Of a DNA stretch of 26,180 nt, positions 1 to 7,698 are shown piece by piece; the stretch's first letter is position 1, and every line of letters starts with the position of its first letter. Under the pieces are notes generated by a model. That model searched no databases. It was not told the DNA's origin and was given only the letters and a program-made list of their open reading frames with translations. Source of the DNA: Branchiostoma floridae (Eukaryota > Chordata > Leptocardii > Amphioxiformes > Branchiostomatidae); assembly GCF_000003815.2 (NCBI RefSeq), contig NW_023365716.1, forward strand, positions 1,343,257-1,369,436. Reading direction: 5' to 3'. Made by a program: the position numbers and the translations under genes.

Positions 1-96
1 AAATGTTACAGTTCAAGTCAGCCGAGGTCAATTACCAACATGTCGGTCAAATTTAATGTGCTTGTCCGTCCCTGGGGAATTCACGCTGTGGATGAA
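1..96. repeat. Duplicated flank, copy 1
   Basis: The 96 bases before the first element are repeated almost exactly at 986-1086. The second copy carries five more bases (TTCAT) next to the element. Flank and element were therefore duplicated together, or the assembly carries two haplotypes in tandem. The 5' limit lies outside the window. Confidence 0.8.
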
Positions 97-571
97 GGTC
101 TCAGAACACAGTTTTTCGGGTATGGGGATTTACATGGTTAAGGACCCCAAAGTGAGGTGGTTCGACGACTCAAAACCTATAGTAGGGTGCAGATACAATT
201 CACAAGAATTTAGTATGTTGAAGTTGAGGGTACAAGCTACAAAATATCTGAAGATGAGCATAGATTTGCCGGCTCGTTTTTCTATAACAGACACTTTGAT
301 TTGACCCCCAGCGGAGGTCATGGAACTGCAGGCGGCGAACAGGAAGTGCCGGTAACATATCAAGGCGCAAATTCCCGCCGGCCGAAAAAGCGACGTAATC
401 CAACTTATACAGTATGAACGCCGATGTATTCATCTACTATTCACCACAGATTCCACCTCGCTGTCGTGCACGGAAGAATAAATACGGCCTTTGCAAGTAC
501 CGCGATGCACTATTTTAACCCGAACTACTTTTGGGGACGGGGGTCGCGGATAATTACTGTGTTATGAGACC
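97..571. mobile_element. 475-bp terminal-inverted-repeat element, copy 1
   Basis: The left end reads GGTCTCAGAACACAGT (97-112) and the right end ACTGTGTTATGAGACC (556-571), whose reverse complement is GGTCTCATAACACAGT: 15 of 16 bases match. There is no long coding frame, so this is a non-autonomous, MITE-like DNA transposon. A nearly identical copy lies at 1087-1561 and a diverged one at about 19186-19662. No convincing target-site duplication is seen here (left flank GATGAA, right flank TTAAGC), so the superfamily is left open. Confidence 0.75.
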
Positions 572-985
572 TTAAGCCAACTTGACCTTGGATTTCTTTA
601 CGTTCATACAATAAAACTAGTCAAGATACAAAACCGTACCAAATTTTAGAGCAGAAATCCAAATGGTTCCTGAGATATGGCCAACTTTGCACTTTGGCGC
701 CTAGCACAGGTGTCGGCACTGTACAAGGACTATCTGAGGGGCCGCTAATTGGTCTCATTATCTCAACAAACTTGATATTCTGGTTGACTTTTTCTGTTAT
801 AAGGAGCTTGCCAGACCACATTCTACCGTTCTGAGTGATTGGGGTTGGGGGTTTGTCTTTTTTAGGGCGGAAAAAGGGGGGGGGGGGGGTCGAGCGGGCT
901 TTAGACCGCACTAAGTCCTATACTTAAGCATAGGGAACGGTCTAGGCGGCCGTTGCCATGGTAACGGCGGGTCAGACGGTAACGA
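572..985. other. Spacer between the two 475-bp elements
   Basis: No gene is supported here. The stretch contains a run of G at about 885-898 and, near its right end, a consensus RFX X-box at 952-965 (separate entry). The short minus-strand reading frame across it shows no domain and looks fortuitous. Confidence 0.5.
952..965. promoter_or_regulatory. Consensus RFX X-box
   Basis: GTTGCCATGGTAAC is a perfect inverted repeat of the form GTTRCC-AT-GGYAAC, the known RFX-family site. It sits in locally GC-rich sequence with further GTAACGG and CGGCGGG motifs. Seen directly: the palindrome. Inferred: a role in nearby transcription. No transcription start can be placed. Confidence 0.55.
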
Positions 986-1086
986 AAATGTTACAGTTCA
1001 AGTCAGCCGAGGTCAATTACCAACATGTCGGTCAAATTTAATGTGCTTGTCCGTCCCTGGGGAATTCACGCTGTGGATGAATTCAT
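986..1086. repeat. Duplicated flank, copy 2
   Basis: Matches 1-96 except for an extra TTCAT at its right edge. An ATG at 1025 in a fair context (ACCAACATGT) opens a short frame that runs into the inserted element, so any exon starting here would be disrupted. Confidence 0.75.
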
Positions 1087-1561
1087 GGTCTCAGAACACA
1101 GTTTTTCGGGTATGGGGATTTACATGGTTAAGGACCCCAAAGTGAGGTGGTTCGACGACTCAAAACCTATAGTAGGGTGCAGATACAATTCACAAGAATT
1201 TAGTATGTTGAAGTTGAGGGTACAAGCTACAAAATATCTGAAGATGAGCATAGATTTGCCGGCTCGTTTTTCTATAACAGACACTTTGATTTGACCCCCA
1301 GCGGAGGTCATGGAACTGCAGGCGGCGAACAGGAAGTGCCGGTAACATATCAAGGCGCAAATTCCCGCCGGCCGAAAAAGCGACGTAATCCAACTTATAC
1401 AGTATGAACGCCGATGTATTCATCTACTATTCACCACAGATTCCACCTCGCTGTCGTGCACGGAAGAATAAATACGGCCTTTGCAAGTACCGCGATGCAC
1501 TATTTTAACCCGAACTACTTTTGGGGACGGGGGTCGCGGATAATTACTGTGTTATGAGACC
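1087..1561. mobile_element. 475-bp terminal-inverted-repeat element, copy 2
   Basis: Same length and almost the same sequence as copy 1, with the same GGTCTCA..TGAGACC ends. The near-identity of two copies 990 bp apart means a recent duplication or an assembly duplicate, not two independent insertions. Directly to its right lies the decayed exon homolog (1562-1900). Confidence 0.75.
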
Positions 1562-1900
1562 ACGAAGCTGCCCGAGTCCCGGTTTACCTGAAGACAAAAG
1601 CGTCATAGGAAGCAGATAAGACTTACAAACGAGTATCCAAGAGGTCTGATACAGAACTTAAGAGTTTGGGGGTCCTTTAGGTGGGAAAAGAATCACAGTA
1701 AGAGTGTTATTTACAGTTTTCTGGGTGTGAACATGGTAGAAAAGTAAGGGGGAGGGGGGCAAAACATAAACATGCATGGCACCCTCGGCCTCGCAACCCA
1801 CTCAGTTTGTTTTCGTCCATTTGAAGCCGTTTTACCGGCTCTTGGTGTATCAGTCCGGTTCTGTGCTCGTCTTGTTTTACCCTCAAATAGTCCCGCAAGG
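1562..1900 (+). pseudogene. Decayed 5' exon and intron start, homologous to 10.17-10.53 kb
   Basis: This stretch aligns with 10170-10530: CGAGTCCCGG, then CATAGGAAGCAG, then the intron-like sequence and the G-rich element GGGGGAGGGGGGC at 1749-1761, then CTCTTGGTGTA. In the 10-kb copy the exon ends GAAGCAG|GTAAGA, a good donor; here the same place reads GAAGCAGATAAGA, so the GT is lost. The exon body is also shortened and shifted in frame. It is probably the original 5' end of ZF1 or of a lost relative, now dead. Confidence 0.5.
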
Positions 1901-1935
1901 GGCAATGTGTGTGTGTGTTGGGGGGGGGGGGGGTG
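1876..1935 (-). mobile_element. Possible LINE 3'-tail remnant (minus strand)
   Basis: The reverse complement carries a C run, then ATTGCCCCTTGCGGGACTAT and TTGAGGGTAA. This resembles the 3' tail of the LINE fragment at 9530-9580 (TTTGCCCCTCGCGGGGTCAT, then TTGGGGGTAA). Only about 40 bases match, and no coding part of the element adjoins it. Confidence 0.3.
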
Positions 1936-2268
1936 TATTAGTATTACAGTAACTTATCTCCAAGCAGATATGGGGTTATTAGCTTATGTGTTCTCTAATG
2001 TAGACCAACTTTCACGGCAGAGGAATATCAAAACAGATGTTAGACTCTGCTTTCCTAGCACATTGTATCAGTGCCAGTGTTATAATAAACATGCTATCAG
2101 TAATATTAGGGCTTTGTTTCCTTTCCTGTCGTTATTTGTCTGTCTGGGACTTTCCATATCATTGGCATAAATTCATGTATGTTTTTATTATGTTGTATAA
2201 CTGATGCGGCAGAAACCTTAGATACGTCACTGAGTATGTTACCTATGGTCACTTACGGTTATTTTCAG
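1936..2268 (+). other. Intergenic or intronic stretch before ZF1 exon A
   Basis: AT-rich with no recognised gene. The last 40 bases, ACCTATGGTCACTTACGG followed by ATTTTCAG, form a good splice acceptor and match the sequence before exon B at 3581-3617. The frame open at 1772-2170 has no recognisable domain and starts in the G-run/LINE-tail area. Confidence 0.5.
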
Positions 2269-2418
2269 GAGAAATGCCGCGGCGTAAAAAGCCGAAGCTG
2301 ACGAGGTGGCTCGCTTGGAAGGCAAAAAAGGCAGAAGAGGAAAAAAAGAAGATTCGTGATGAGCAGGACAAAGCAGCACTGGAGCCAGCTGAAGAGCAGC
2401 AAGTGGAGGGAGCACAAG
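2269..2418 (+). CDS. ZF1 exon A: Lys/Arg-rich, phase 1-1
   Basis: The exon is bounded by ATTTTCAG|GA and CAAG|GTATGG. Read as xGA GAA ATG CCG..., it is open to the donor and ends one base into a codon, so both borders are phase 1. It encodes about 49 residues: a basic start (MPRRKKPKLTRW), then a highly charged, probably helical stretch rich in Lys and Glu (KAKKAEEEKKK), then EEQQVEGAQ. The ATG at 2274 has A/G-rich context and could be the translation start, although an upstream exon would also be in frame. The basic cluster could serve as a nuclear localisation signal. Exons B and C share length class, phase and motif, and the phases join in frame to the zinc-finger exon at 6533. The join is inferred; no transcript evidence is available. 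Confidence 0.6.
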
Positions 2419-2460
2419 GTATGGTTGAACTGTGTTCGGTTTCCTGGTACCCAACCAGGA

Positions 2461-2489
2461 TTTTAATTAGGATTTTAATTAGGATTTTA
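2461..2489. repeat. Short tandem repeat, 12-bp unit
   Basis: ATTTTAATTAGG is repeated about 2.5 times just after the exon A donor. The duplicated intron copy at about 2622 has a single diverged unit, so the array grew after that duplication. Confidence 0.6.
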
Positions 2490-2536
2490 TTATACAGGCT
2501 TTGTCATACTAATTATAATTTGAATCCTTAACGTCA

Positions 2537-2700
2537 AAGTAACACAGGAGCTGGCTTTAGAGCAGCAAGTGGAGGGGGCACTAGGTATGATTGAACTGTG
2601 TTCGGTTTCCTGGTATCCAACCAGGATTTTAGCTAGGGTTTTATTATACAAGCTTTTCATTGACGTCATGCTACTACTAGTAATTATAATTTGGTGGGTA
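2537..2700 (+). repeat. Partial duplicate of exon A 3' end and its donor
   Basis: GAGCAGCAAGTGGAGGG..GCAC.AGGTATG and the following TTGAACTGTGTTCGGTTTCC repeat the end of exon A and its intron start (2388-2500) with few changes. The 37 bases between ACACAG and GTATG would be phase 0 to 1, which does not fit the symmetric exons. It looks like a relic of exon duplication or a poor cassette exon. Confidence 0.6.
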
Positions 2701-2928
2701 ATTGAATTAAGCTGTAGCATCTTCCTGTGGTTTACAGACATACGCTGTAATCCAACATGGCGCAGATGACATCAAATGAAAAGCCTGTATAGGGGGTCCA
2801 AATTTCATGGTAAGTCATGGCAAGTGATATAGGCGCGACTTTTGTAGGGGGCCGGGGGCATCCACCTTCCATGGTGCAGAGTTGAAAAGAATTTGTTAAA
2901 ATGGCGGTGTCACAGGAGTCGACCCACT

Positions 2929-3024
2929 GGACAGAGCCGCATGAAAGCGGGATTTAAGGACTAGCCGACTGCTGCCTACCCCTGCGTCAGGGACCCCAGC
3001 AGCAGTATAATCAAACAACGGATA
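2929..3024. repeat. Dispersed repeat, copy 1
   Basis: This stretch shares CCGACTGCTGCCTACC, a TCAGGGA..C core and AGCAGCAGTATAAT with 5955-6051. Its nature is unknown; it may be part of a MITE or SINE family. Confidence 0.6.
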
Positions 3025-3438
3025 GTGAGTGAGTGAGTGGCGCATTCTAAGGTATCCTGAGGGCAAAAATTACTGTCAGTAGAAGACTGTGACCTCAAAT
3101 GACCTGTGGCATCCCCGGTGAATCAGAATGACATGCTTGTCTGAGGACTGCTCCCCAGTCCCCAGTGTAAGGGCATTTATGTCATACCTGTGATGCGAAA
3201 ACGTTCGATACGGGTGTTCCGGACCGTGTGATAACTTTCCGTATCACACAGGTTCCAAATTGTATCACACAGCTTCCTTCGAGTAAATAGAACTATTTCA
3301 AACGGGCCGAATATGGCATGGTTGAAAATTTGGATGTTAGAATTGATGTTGTTACAATCTTTTGTTCGAGGACACAACATTTTCTCAACTTCTGGTGCAT
3401 TCCACATGTGTTTTCTAAGATGGGTATGACATGAATGA

Positions 3439-3561
3439 AATACAACACGGTGTATTCTGCATCACCCGAGGTCCCAGCCCGACCGCGGGTAGAATCGCCT
3501 GACCGCCGAAGGCCAGAGGGCGATCCGACCGCGGGAGGGCTGGGACCGAGGGTGTTGTATT
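3439..3561. mobile_element. GC-rich foldback element
   Basis: AATACAACAC (3439-3448) is matched by GTGTTGTATT (3552-3561). Inside, GAGGTCCCAGCCCGACCGCGG faces the reverse-complement-like CCGCGGGAGGGCTGGGACCG. The 123-bp stretch can form one long imperfect hairpin, far richer in GC than the surrounding intron. It resembles a small foldback or MITE element in the intron before exon B. Confidence 0.6.
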
Positions 3562-3617
3562 CTATATATAGTGCATAACGGAGTATTTTACCTATGGTCA
3601 TTTATTGATATTTTCAG

Positions 3618-3743
3618 GTGAAACGCGGAGGCCTAAAAGTACAAGAGTGCTGACGTTGAATGCTTGGAAAGAGAAGGCAGAACTGGAGAAAAAGAAGATG
3701 GAGGATGAGCTGTGCAAAGCGCGACAAGTAAAGAAAGCACAAG
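3618..3743 (+). CDS. ZF1 exon B: Lys/Arg-rich, phase 1-1
   Basis: The exon is bounded by GATATTTTCAG|GT and CACAAG|GTATGA, open in the phase-1 frame, and adds 42 codons (126 nt). It encodes GETRRPKSTRVLTLNAWKEK, then AELEKKKMEDELCKARQ and a K-rich end. It matches exon A in the opening E-x-RR-x-K, the Trp-Lys/Ala-Trp-Lys segment, the AE.EKKK run and the closing AQ. Its upstream intron end (TTTTACCTATGGTCATTTA) also matches that of exon A, so exon and flank were copied together. It carries T in place of the ATG of A and C, so it is not a start exon. Confidence 0.6.
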
Positions 3744-3784
3744 GTATGACTTTCATATACGTTTGTGAAGATTAGTCATCCAGG

Positions 3785-4092
3785 ATACATTAAAATCGTA
3801 GCCAATGCAATGGCCGAGTGGGTAGAGTGTTCGCCTTGCATTCGGAAGGTCGTGAGTTTGATCCCGGCCGAATCATACCAAAGACTTTAAAAATGGTACA
3901 TGCTGCTTTCTCTGCTTAGCACTCAGCATTTGGGAAAGAGTATGGAAGTTGAACACACACCACTACCAGTGGACTAGCCCCCTGCTGTAGTGATTGCGTT
4001 GTGTGTGGCCCAGGGCTAATGAAACAGAGATGGGCACCGCCCTATGCGCCATCTTGGTGCGGAAAGGGTTTAACTTTTTTTAATACATTAAA
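3785..4092 (+). mobile_element. tRNA-derived SINE with target-site duplication
   Basis: The insert (3795-4082, 288 bp) is flanked by perfect 10-bp direct repeats ATACATTAAA (3785-3794 and 4083-4092). Its head carries a pol III A box (TGGCCGAGTGGG, 3811-3822) and B box (GTGAGTTTGATCCC, about 3851-3864) at tRNA-like spacing. An unrelated body follows, ending in an A/T-rich tail. This is a typical tRNA-derived SINE, here on the + strand within the intron between exons B and C. It abuts the left end of the MITE at 4093. Confidence 0.85.
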
Positions 4093-4603
4093 TTGAAGAT
4101 GATTCAGTCTATACTTCTGGATATATATCAAGTTTGAATTAGACGTCTCGAACAGCATCTGCTACTCTTCACCAGCAAAAAGAAAATAACAGTACACAGG
4201 TCTTGTGGAACAAAGAATACTTCTTAAGTTATAAATAAACAAAACAGGTAATGGCTATGGTGTTCTAAAGTAAATAACACAGGTAACTATTGAGGTGTTC
4301 TGAAAAGTGTTCTACATAAACAAACAGGTAACTGACAAAAATTGTATAAAATATTCAAGCAAAGTAATAGGTACTAATAAAGAAAAAAACATAATATATT
4401 ATGTATACTTATCAATAAATCCATCAATCACTTAAAGATATCGTTCCAAGCACCAGAAAGATCAGTCCTTAGTCCAACCTTATGGTTTAGGGGAGGACGA
4501 TAAATACGTTCGTAAATAGCTTCCCTTACACCCCTCTCAAATCAACTTCTTTTCGCTGATGAATTTGATATATATCCAGAAGTATAGACTAAATCATCTT
4601 TAA
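4093..4603. mobile_element. 511-bp MITE with about 40-bp inverted ends
   Basis: The left end TTGAAGATGATTCAGTCTAT.. (4093-4135) is the reverse complement of the right end ..ATAGACTAAATCATCTTTAA (4562-4603), with about 3 mismatches in 42 bases. The interior is AT-rich with CAGGTAA repeats and no coding capacity. The left target copy may be masked by the adjoining SINE; the right end contains TTAA. Confidence 0.8.
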
Positions 4604-4651
4604 GGTATGACTTTATTCAGTATGCAACATGGGCAATACAAAGTGGGCACA

Positions 4652-4832
4652 TACTGTAAATGCAGAAATGTTCGCGGTGGATTAATGTTCGTGGTTTTTG
4701 CGGCGGCCGCTTCACCGCGAATTTAAAACCACCGCGAACAATCTTCCATAACAGTAAGACACTACAGCGCGAAAAGTCATTTTCCCGCTACCGCGAAATT
4801 AAATCCCCGCGAACTTAAATGCATTTACAGTA
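4652..4832. mobile_element. TA-flanked MITE (Tc1/mariner-like)
   Basis: The element begins CTGTAAATGCA (4654) and ends TGCATTTACAG (4830). These are perfect 11-bp inverted ends, flanked on both sides by TA, the duplication typical of Tc1/mariner-type insertion. The interior holds several copies of TTCGCGGT/ACCGCGAA in both directions. It is 177 bp without the TA and has no coding frame. Confidence 0.8.
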
Positions 4833-4904
4833 GGCAGCAAGGCTGAAGGGTGTGACCACATACATAAATATACAATACAAAACTGACCAAATATTAGTAG
4901 AGTA

Positions 4905-4945
4905 AAAAATACAAGGTATGATTGAATTCCCAGGTATCCAATGTT
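4905..4945 (+). repeat. Relic of an exon A-type donor region
   Basis: CAAGGTATGATTGAA..TTCCCAGGTATCCAA resembles the exon A donor and the start of its intron (2415-2455) and the partial copy at 2583-2625. No open exon precedes it. It may mark a fourth exon of the A/B/C family that has decayed. Confidence 0.4.
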
Positions 4946-5129
4946 AAATCTGCACAGGTATGCATAATGAACTAAGAAGTTGGAAATAATTGTACATGGA
5001 GATAGCGGTGGACATTTGTTTTGAAGGCTGATAACTTTTAGACAGGGCATGTAATATGACATGTAATATGGCATGTATGCTATAGTGTAGCTTTGAAAAT
5101 GTACATTCCGGTATCATTTCTATTTTCAG

Positions 5130-5267
5130 AAAAAATGCGGAGGCGTAAAAAAAAAAGGCTTGCAAAGTTGAAAACACGGAAAGCAGAACGGGGAAAGAAG
5201 AAGCGTCGACAACAGCGCAAAGCTCGACAGAAGTTGGCAAAAGTCAGAGCAAAAGAGAAGCTAGCTG
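5130..5267 (+). CDS. ZF1 exon C: Lys/Arg-rich, phase 1-1
   Basis: The exon is bounded by TATTTTCAG|AA and GCTAGCTG|GTGAGT, a strong donor. The phase-1 frame is open: xAA AAA ATG CGG AGG CGT... It encodes 46 residues, almost half of them Lys or Arg: KMRRRKKKRLAKLKTRKAER, then GKKKRRQQRKARQKLAKVRA and KEKLA. The MRRRKKK start matches MPRRKKP of exon A. A bipartite nuclear localisation signal or nucleic-acid-contacting helix is likely. The exon ends one base into a codon, and exon D at 6533 supplies AG, giving Glu and an uninterrupted frame into the acidic domain. Confidence 0.65.
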
Positions 5268-5285
5268 GTGAGTACAAGTGTGACC

Positions 5286-5930
5286 AGGGCTCGAAATACC
5301 ACCTGCATATGTAGGTTAGTGCAGGTAAAATTGGAGCTGTGCAGGTATTTCTGGTGTCTACCTGCCCCTAACCTGCACTGGTCCATGTACTGGGTACATG
5401 CAAGTTAGTGCAGGTAAAATTGGAGCTGTGCAGGTATTTCTGGTGTCTACCTGCACCTAACCTGCACTGGTCCATGTACTGGGTATATACCGGTTAGTGC
5501 AGGTAAAATTGGAGCTGTGCAGGTATTTCTGGTGTCTACCTGCCCCTAACCTGCACTGGTCCATATACTGGGTACATGCAGGTTAGTGCAGGTAAAATTG
5601 GAGCTGTGCAGGTATTTCTGGTGTCTACCTGCACCTAACCTGCACTGGTCCATGTACTGGGTACATGCAGGTTACTGCAGGTAAAATTGGAGCTGTGCAG
5701 GTATTTCTGGTGTCTACCTGCACCTAACCTGCACTGGTCCATGTACTAGGTACATGCAGGTTAGTGCAGGTAAAATTGGAGCTGTGCAGGTATTTCTGGT
5801 GTCTACCTGCACCTAACCTGCACTGGTCCATGTACTGGGTACATGCAGGTTAGTGCAGGTAAAACTGAAGCTGTGCAGGTATTTCTGGTGTCTACCTGCA
5901 CCTAACCTTCACAAGTCCATGTACTGGATT
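5286..5930. repeat. 89-bp satellite, about 7 copies, hairpin-forming
   Basis: Units begin at 5315, 5404, 5493, 5582, 5671, 5760 and 5849, exactly 89 bp apart, with few differences (TTAGTG/TTACTG, CCCCTAA/CACCTAA). Each unit has inverted arms, TGCAGGTTAGTGCAGGT and ACCTGCACCTAACCTGCA, about 50 bp apart, so each can fold into a hairpin. The array starts 18 bp after the exon C donor. Each unit carries two donor-like CAGGTA(A/T) sites in sense orientation. Confidence 0.95.
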
Positions 5931-5954
5931 TTATACATTAATGTACTATGATGT

Positions 5955-6051
5955 AGGACAGATCAGCCGCATGGAAGCACAGTGTGAAGACTATCCGACT
6001 GCTGCCTACCTGTGACAGGGATCTCAGCAGCAGTATAATAAAAAATGGATA
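5955..6051. repeat. Dispersed repeat, copy 2
   Basis: Second copy of the repeat at 2929-3024, sharing GAGCCGCATGRAAGC-type, CCGACTGCTGCCTACC and AGCAGCAGTATAAT blocks. It follows the 89-bp array directly. Confidence 0.6.
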
Positions 6052-6532
6052 CTTTGATGGATATGACGATGTAGGTGTATGTGGATTGAATTAGCTGCAT
6101 TGACTGTTACAACCAAAGCTCGCTGCTGAGTATAAGTGTGACGTACTGTCTTCAAGTACCAAAATTACTAGTACCAGGGCTTGAATTACTGCTAGAACAA
6201 TAAGTTACTATATTTTAGTACTCAGGAGTATCATGATTGACTACATGTTAACAATGTCTGAAGATCTTGGCAGTTTATTGGAAGCAGGACAAACTATAGA
6301 CCAGTAGCTCTCTGGTGAGGGTCAGACCAAGTGTCATCCAACAGGAATGGTCCAGAAATTGTGAACTATATTGTTGTATCCTCCAAAATATTTTGATATT
6401 GTTGCTGAAAAAAAAAAAACATCTGAAGCTATCATGAAGCTAACTAGTCTTTGCTCTAATGAATTGATGTAATATCTGTGCCATTTTGTAGTTTTGGTAT
6501 CTCTGACCAATATTTTCTCACTACCGTTTTAG
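6052..6532. other. Intron C-D, 3' part
   Basis: No gene seen. At 6113-6160, AAAGCTCGCTGCTGAGTATA and AGTGTGACGTACTGTCTTCAAGTACC echo the end of exon C and its donor region (5255-5300), but the GT of the donor is lost. This looks like a fossil copy of exon C's 3' end on the far side of the satellite. The intron ends TCACTACCGTTTTAG at 6532. Confidence 0.5.
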
Positions 6533-7698
6533 AGCTTGAACAAACTGCAAATGAGATGCACATCAAAGAGGAGGAGACAGGAGACACTGGATGGCAACAG
6601 GATGGACAAGAGAACGTTTTGGTAACGTACAGTGAGGATCAGGAAAGCTACGACTGCTTTGGTGCAAACCAACCAACCGGACAAGCTCAGAATGAGACTT
6701 ACAACAGTTTGGAGCAGACAACAGACACGGGGCGGCATCAGAACGAGGAAGGAGCCGTTCCAAATGAAGAAACGTGCGGTGTAAAAGCAGAAATCCACAA
6801 TGAGGACCACGAAACGTACAACTTCATTTGCTCTGTTCTACCAAGCGAACACCCATGGCACAAGATTTACAACAGTTCAAAAGCGACAACAGACACGGGA
6901 CGGCAACAGGACGAGGAAAGGGACGTTCTAAGCGACGAAACGCGCAGTGTAAGAGCAGAATTGGAAGAGTCTAACTGTGAGCTTTTTACTGGGGAACTGT
7001 GTACTGGGCATCCTGGGATGGAGATGGACAGCACAGAACACCCTGGGAAGGAGATGGACCATCCTGGGAAGGAGATGGACTGTACAGAACACCCTGGGAA
7101 GGAGAGTGACAGCATGGAGACCCAGACAACAGACATGGGCCTGGAGCAGGAAACGTGTGATGTGAACTTTCCCCAACCTGACAACACATCAACCTCACAG
7201 GTACTAGTACAGGAGAGCAGAGGTATTACCGGAATGCACGTGGTCGAACATACCATTGAAAAACCCTTCATGTGTGGGGAGTGTGGATACAGGACAGCTC
7301 AAAGATCTAACTTGTCCCGACATATGAGATCCCACACAGGAGAGAAACCCTACATGTGTAACCAGTGCGACTTTTCTACTGCAGAGAAATCCAAATTGGT
7401 TCGACACGTAAGAAAACACACCGGTGAGAAACCCTACATGTGTGGGGAGTGTGGGTACAGGACAAATTATCAAGTAAGCCTATCTCGACACATGAGAACC
7501 CACACAGGAGAGAAACCCTACAAGTGTCACCAGTGCGACTATTCTGCAGCACAGAAATATTCTTTGGAGAGACATCGAATAAATCACTTACTAGGTGAAA
7601 AAAACTACATATGTGGGGAGTGTGGGTTCAACACAACTCGGAAGTCTTCATTTTTGCAACATGAGAAAACACACAGGAGAAAAACCCTACAAGTGTGA
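6533..7698 (+). CDS. ZF1 exon D: acidic domain plus C2H2 zinc fingers
   Basis: This is the large terminal exon after CCGTTTTAG. It opens AG CTT GAA CAA, completing a Glu codon with exon C. The first about 240 residues are acidic and share blocks with ZF3 and ZF4: EQTANEM, IKEEETGDTGWQQDG, TTDTGRQQDEERDV, VKAE, and TTDMGLEQETCDVNFPQPDN. IKEE (6562-6573) and VKAE (6781-6792) fit the SUMO-acceptor pattern psi-K-x-E. A short repeat of (E)HPGKEMD (7008-7107) follows. Five C-X2-C-X12-H-X3-H fingers run from 7267, joined by TGEKPY linkers; the linker before finger 5 is decayed (LLGEKNY). After finger 5 two bases are missing in ACACAC (about 7670-7675). The frame leaves the finger pattern and stops at 7698. 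Expected role: nuclear DNA-binding protein, function unknown. Confidence 0.8.

Noticed and set aside
1772-2170. 132-codon + strand frame
   Set aside because: It overlaps the decayed 5' region and a G run, lacks homology to the family and has no supported splice sites.
2898-2909. YY1-like AAAATGGCGGTG in the ZF1 intron
   Set aside because: A single motif beside a dispersed repeat, with no conserved partner sites as at ZF3 and ZF4.
3803-3880. Functional tRNA gene
   Set aside because: A and B boxes are present, but the acceptor and anticodon stems do not pair well, and the unit continues into a SINE body flanked by a target-site duplication.
5286-5930. CRISPR-like array (89-bp units) and, likewise, the 38-bp units at 8397-8765
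   Set aside because: Units are contiguous with no unique spacers, and the surrounding genes are spliced animal genes. These are satellite and minisatellite DNA.
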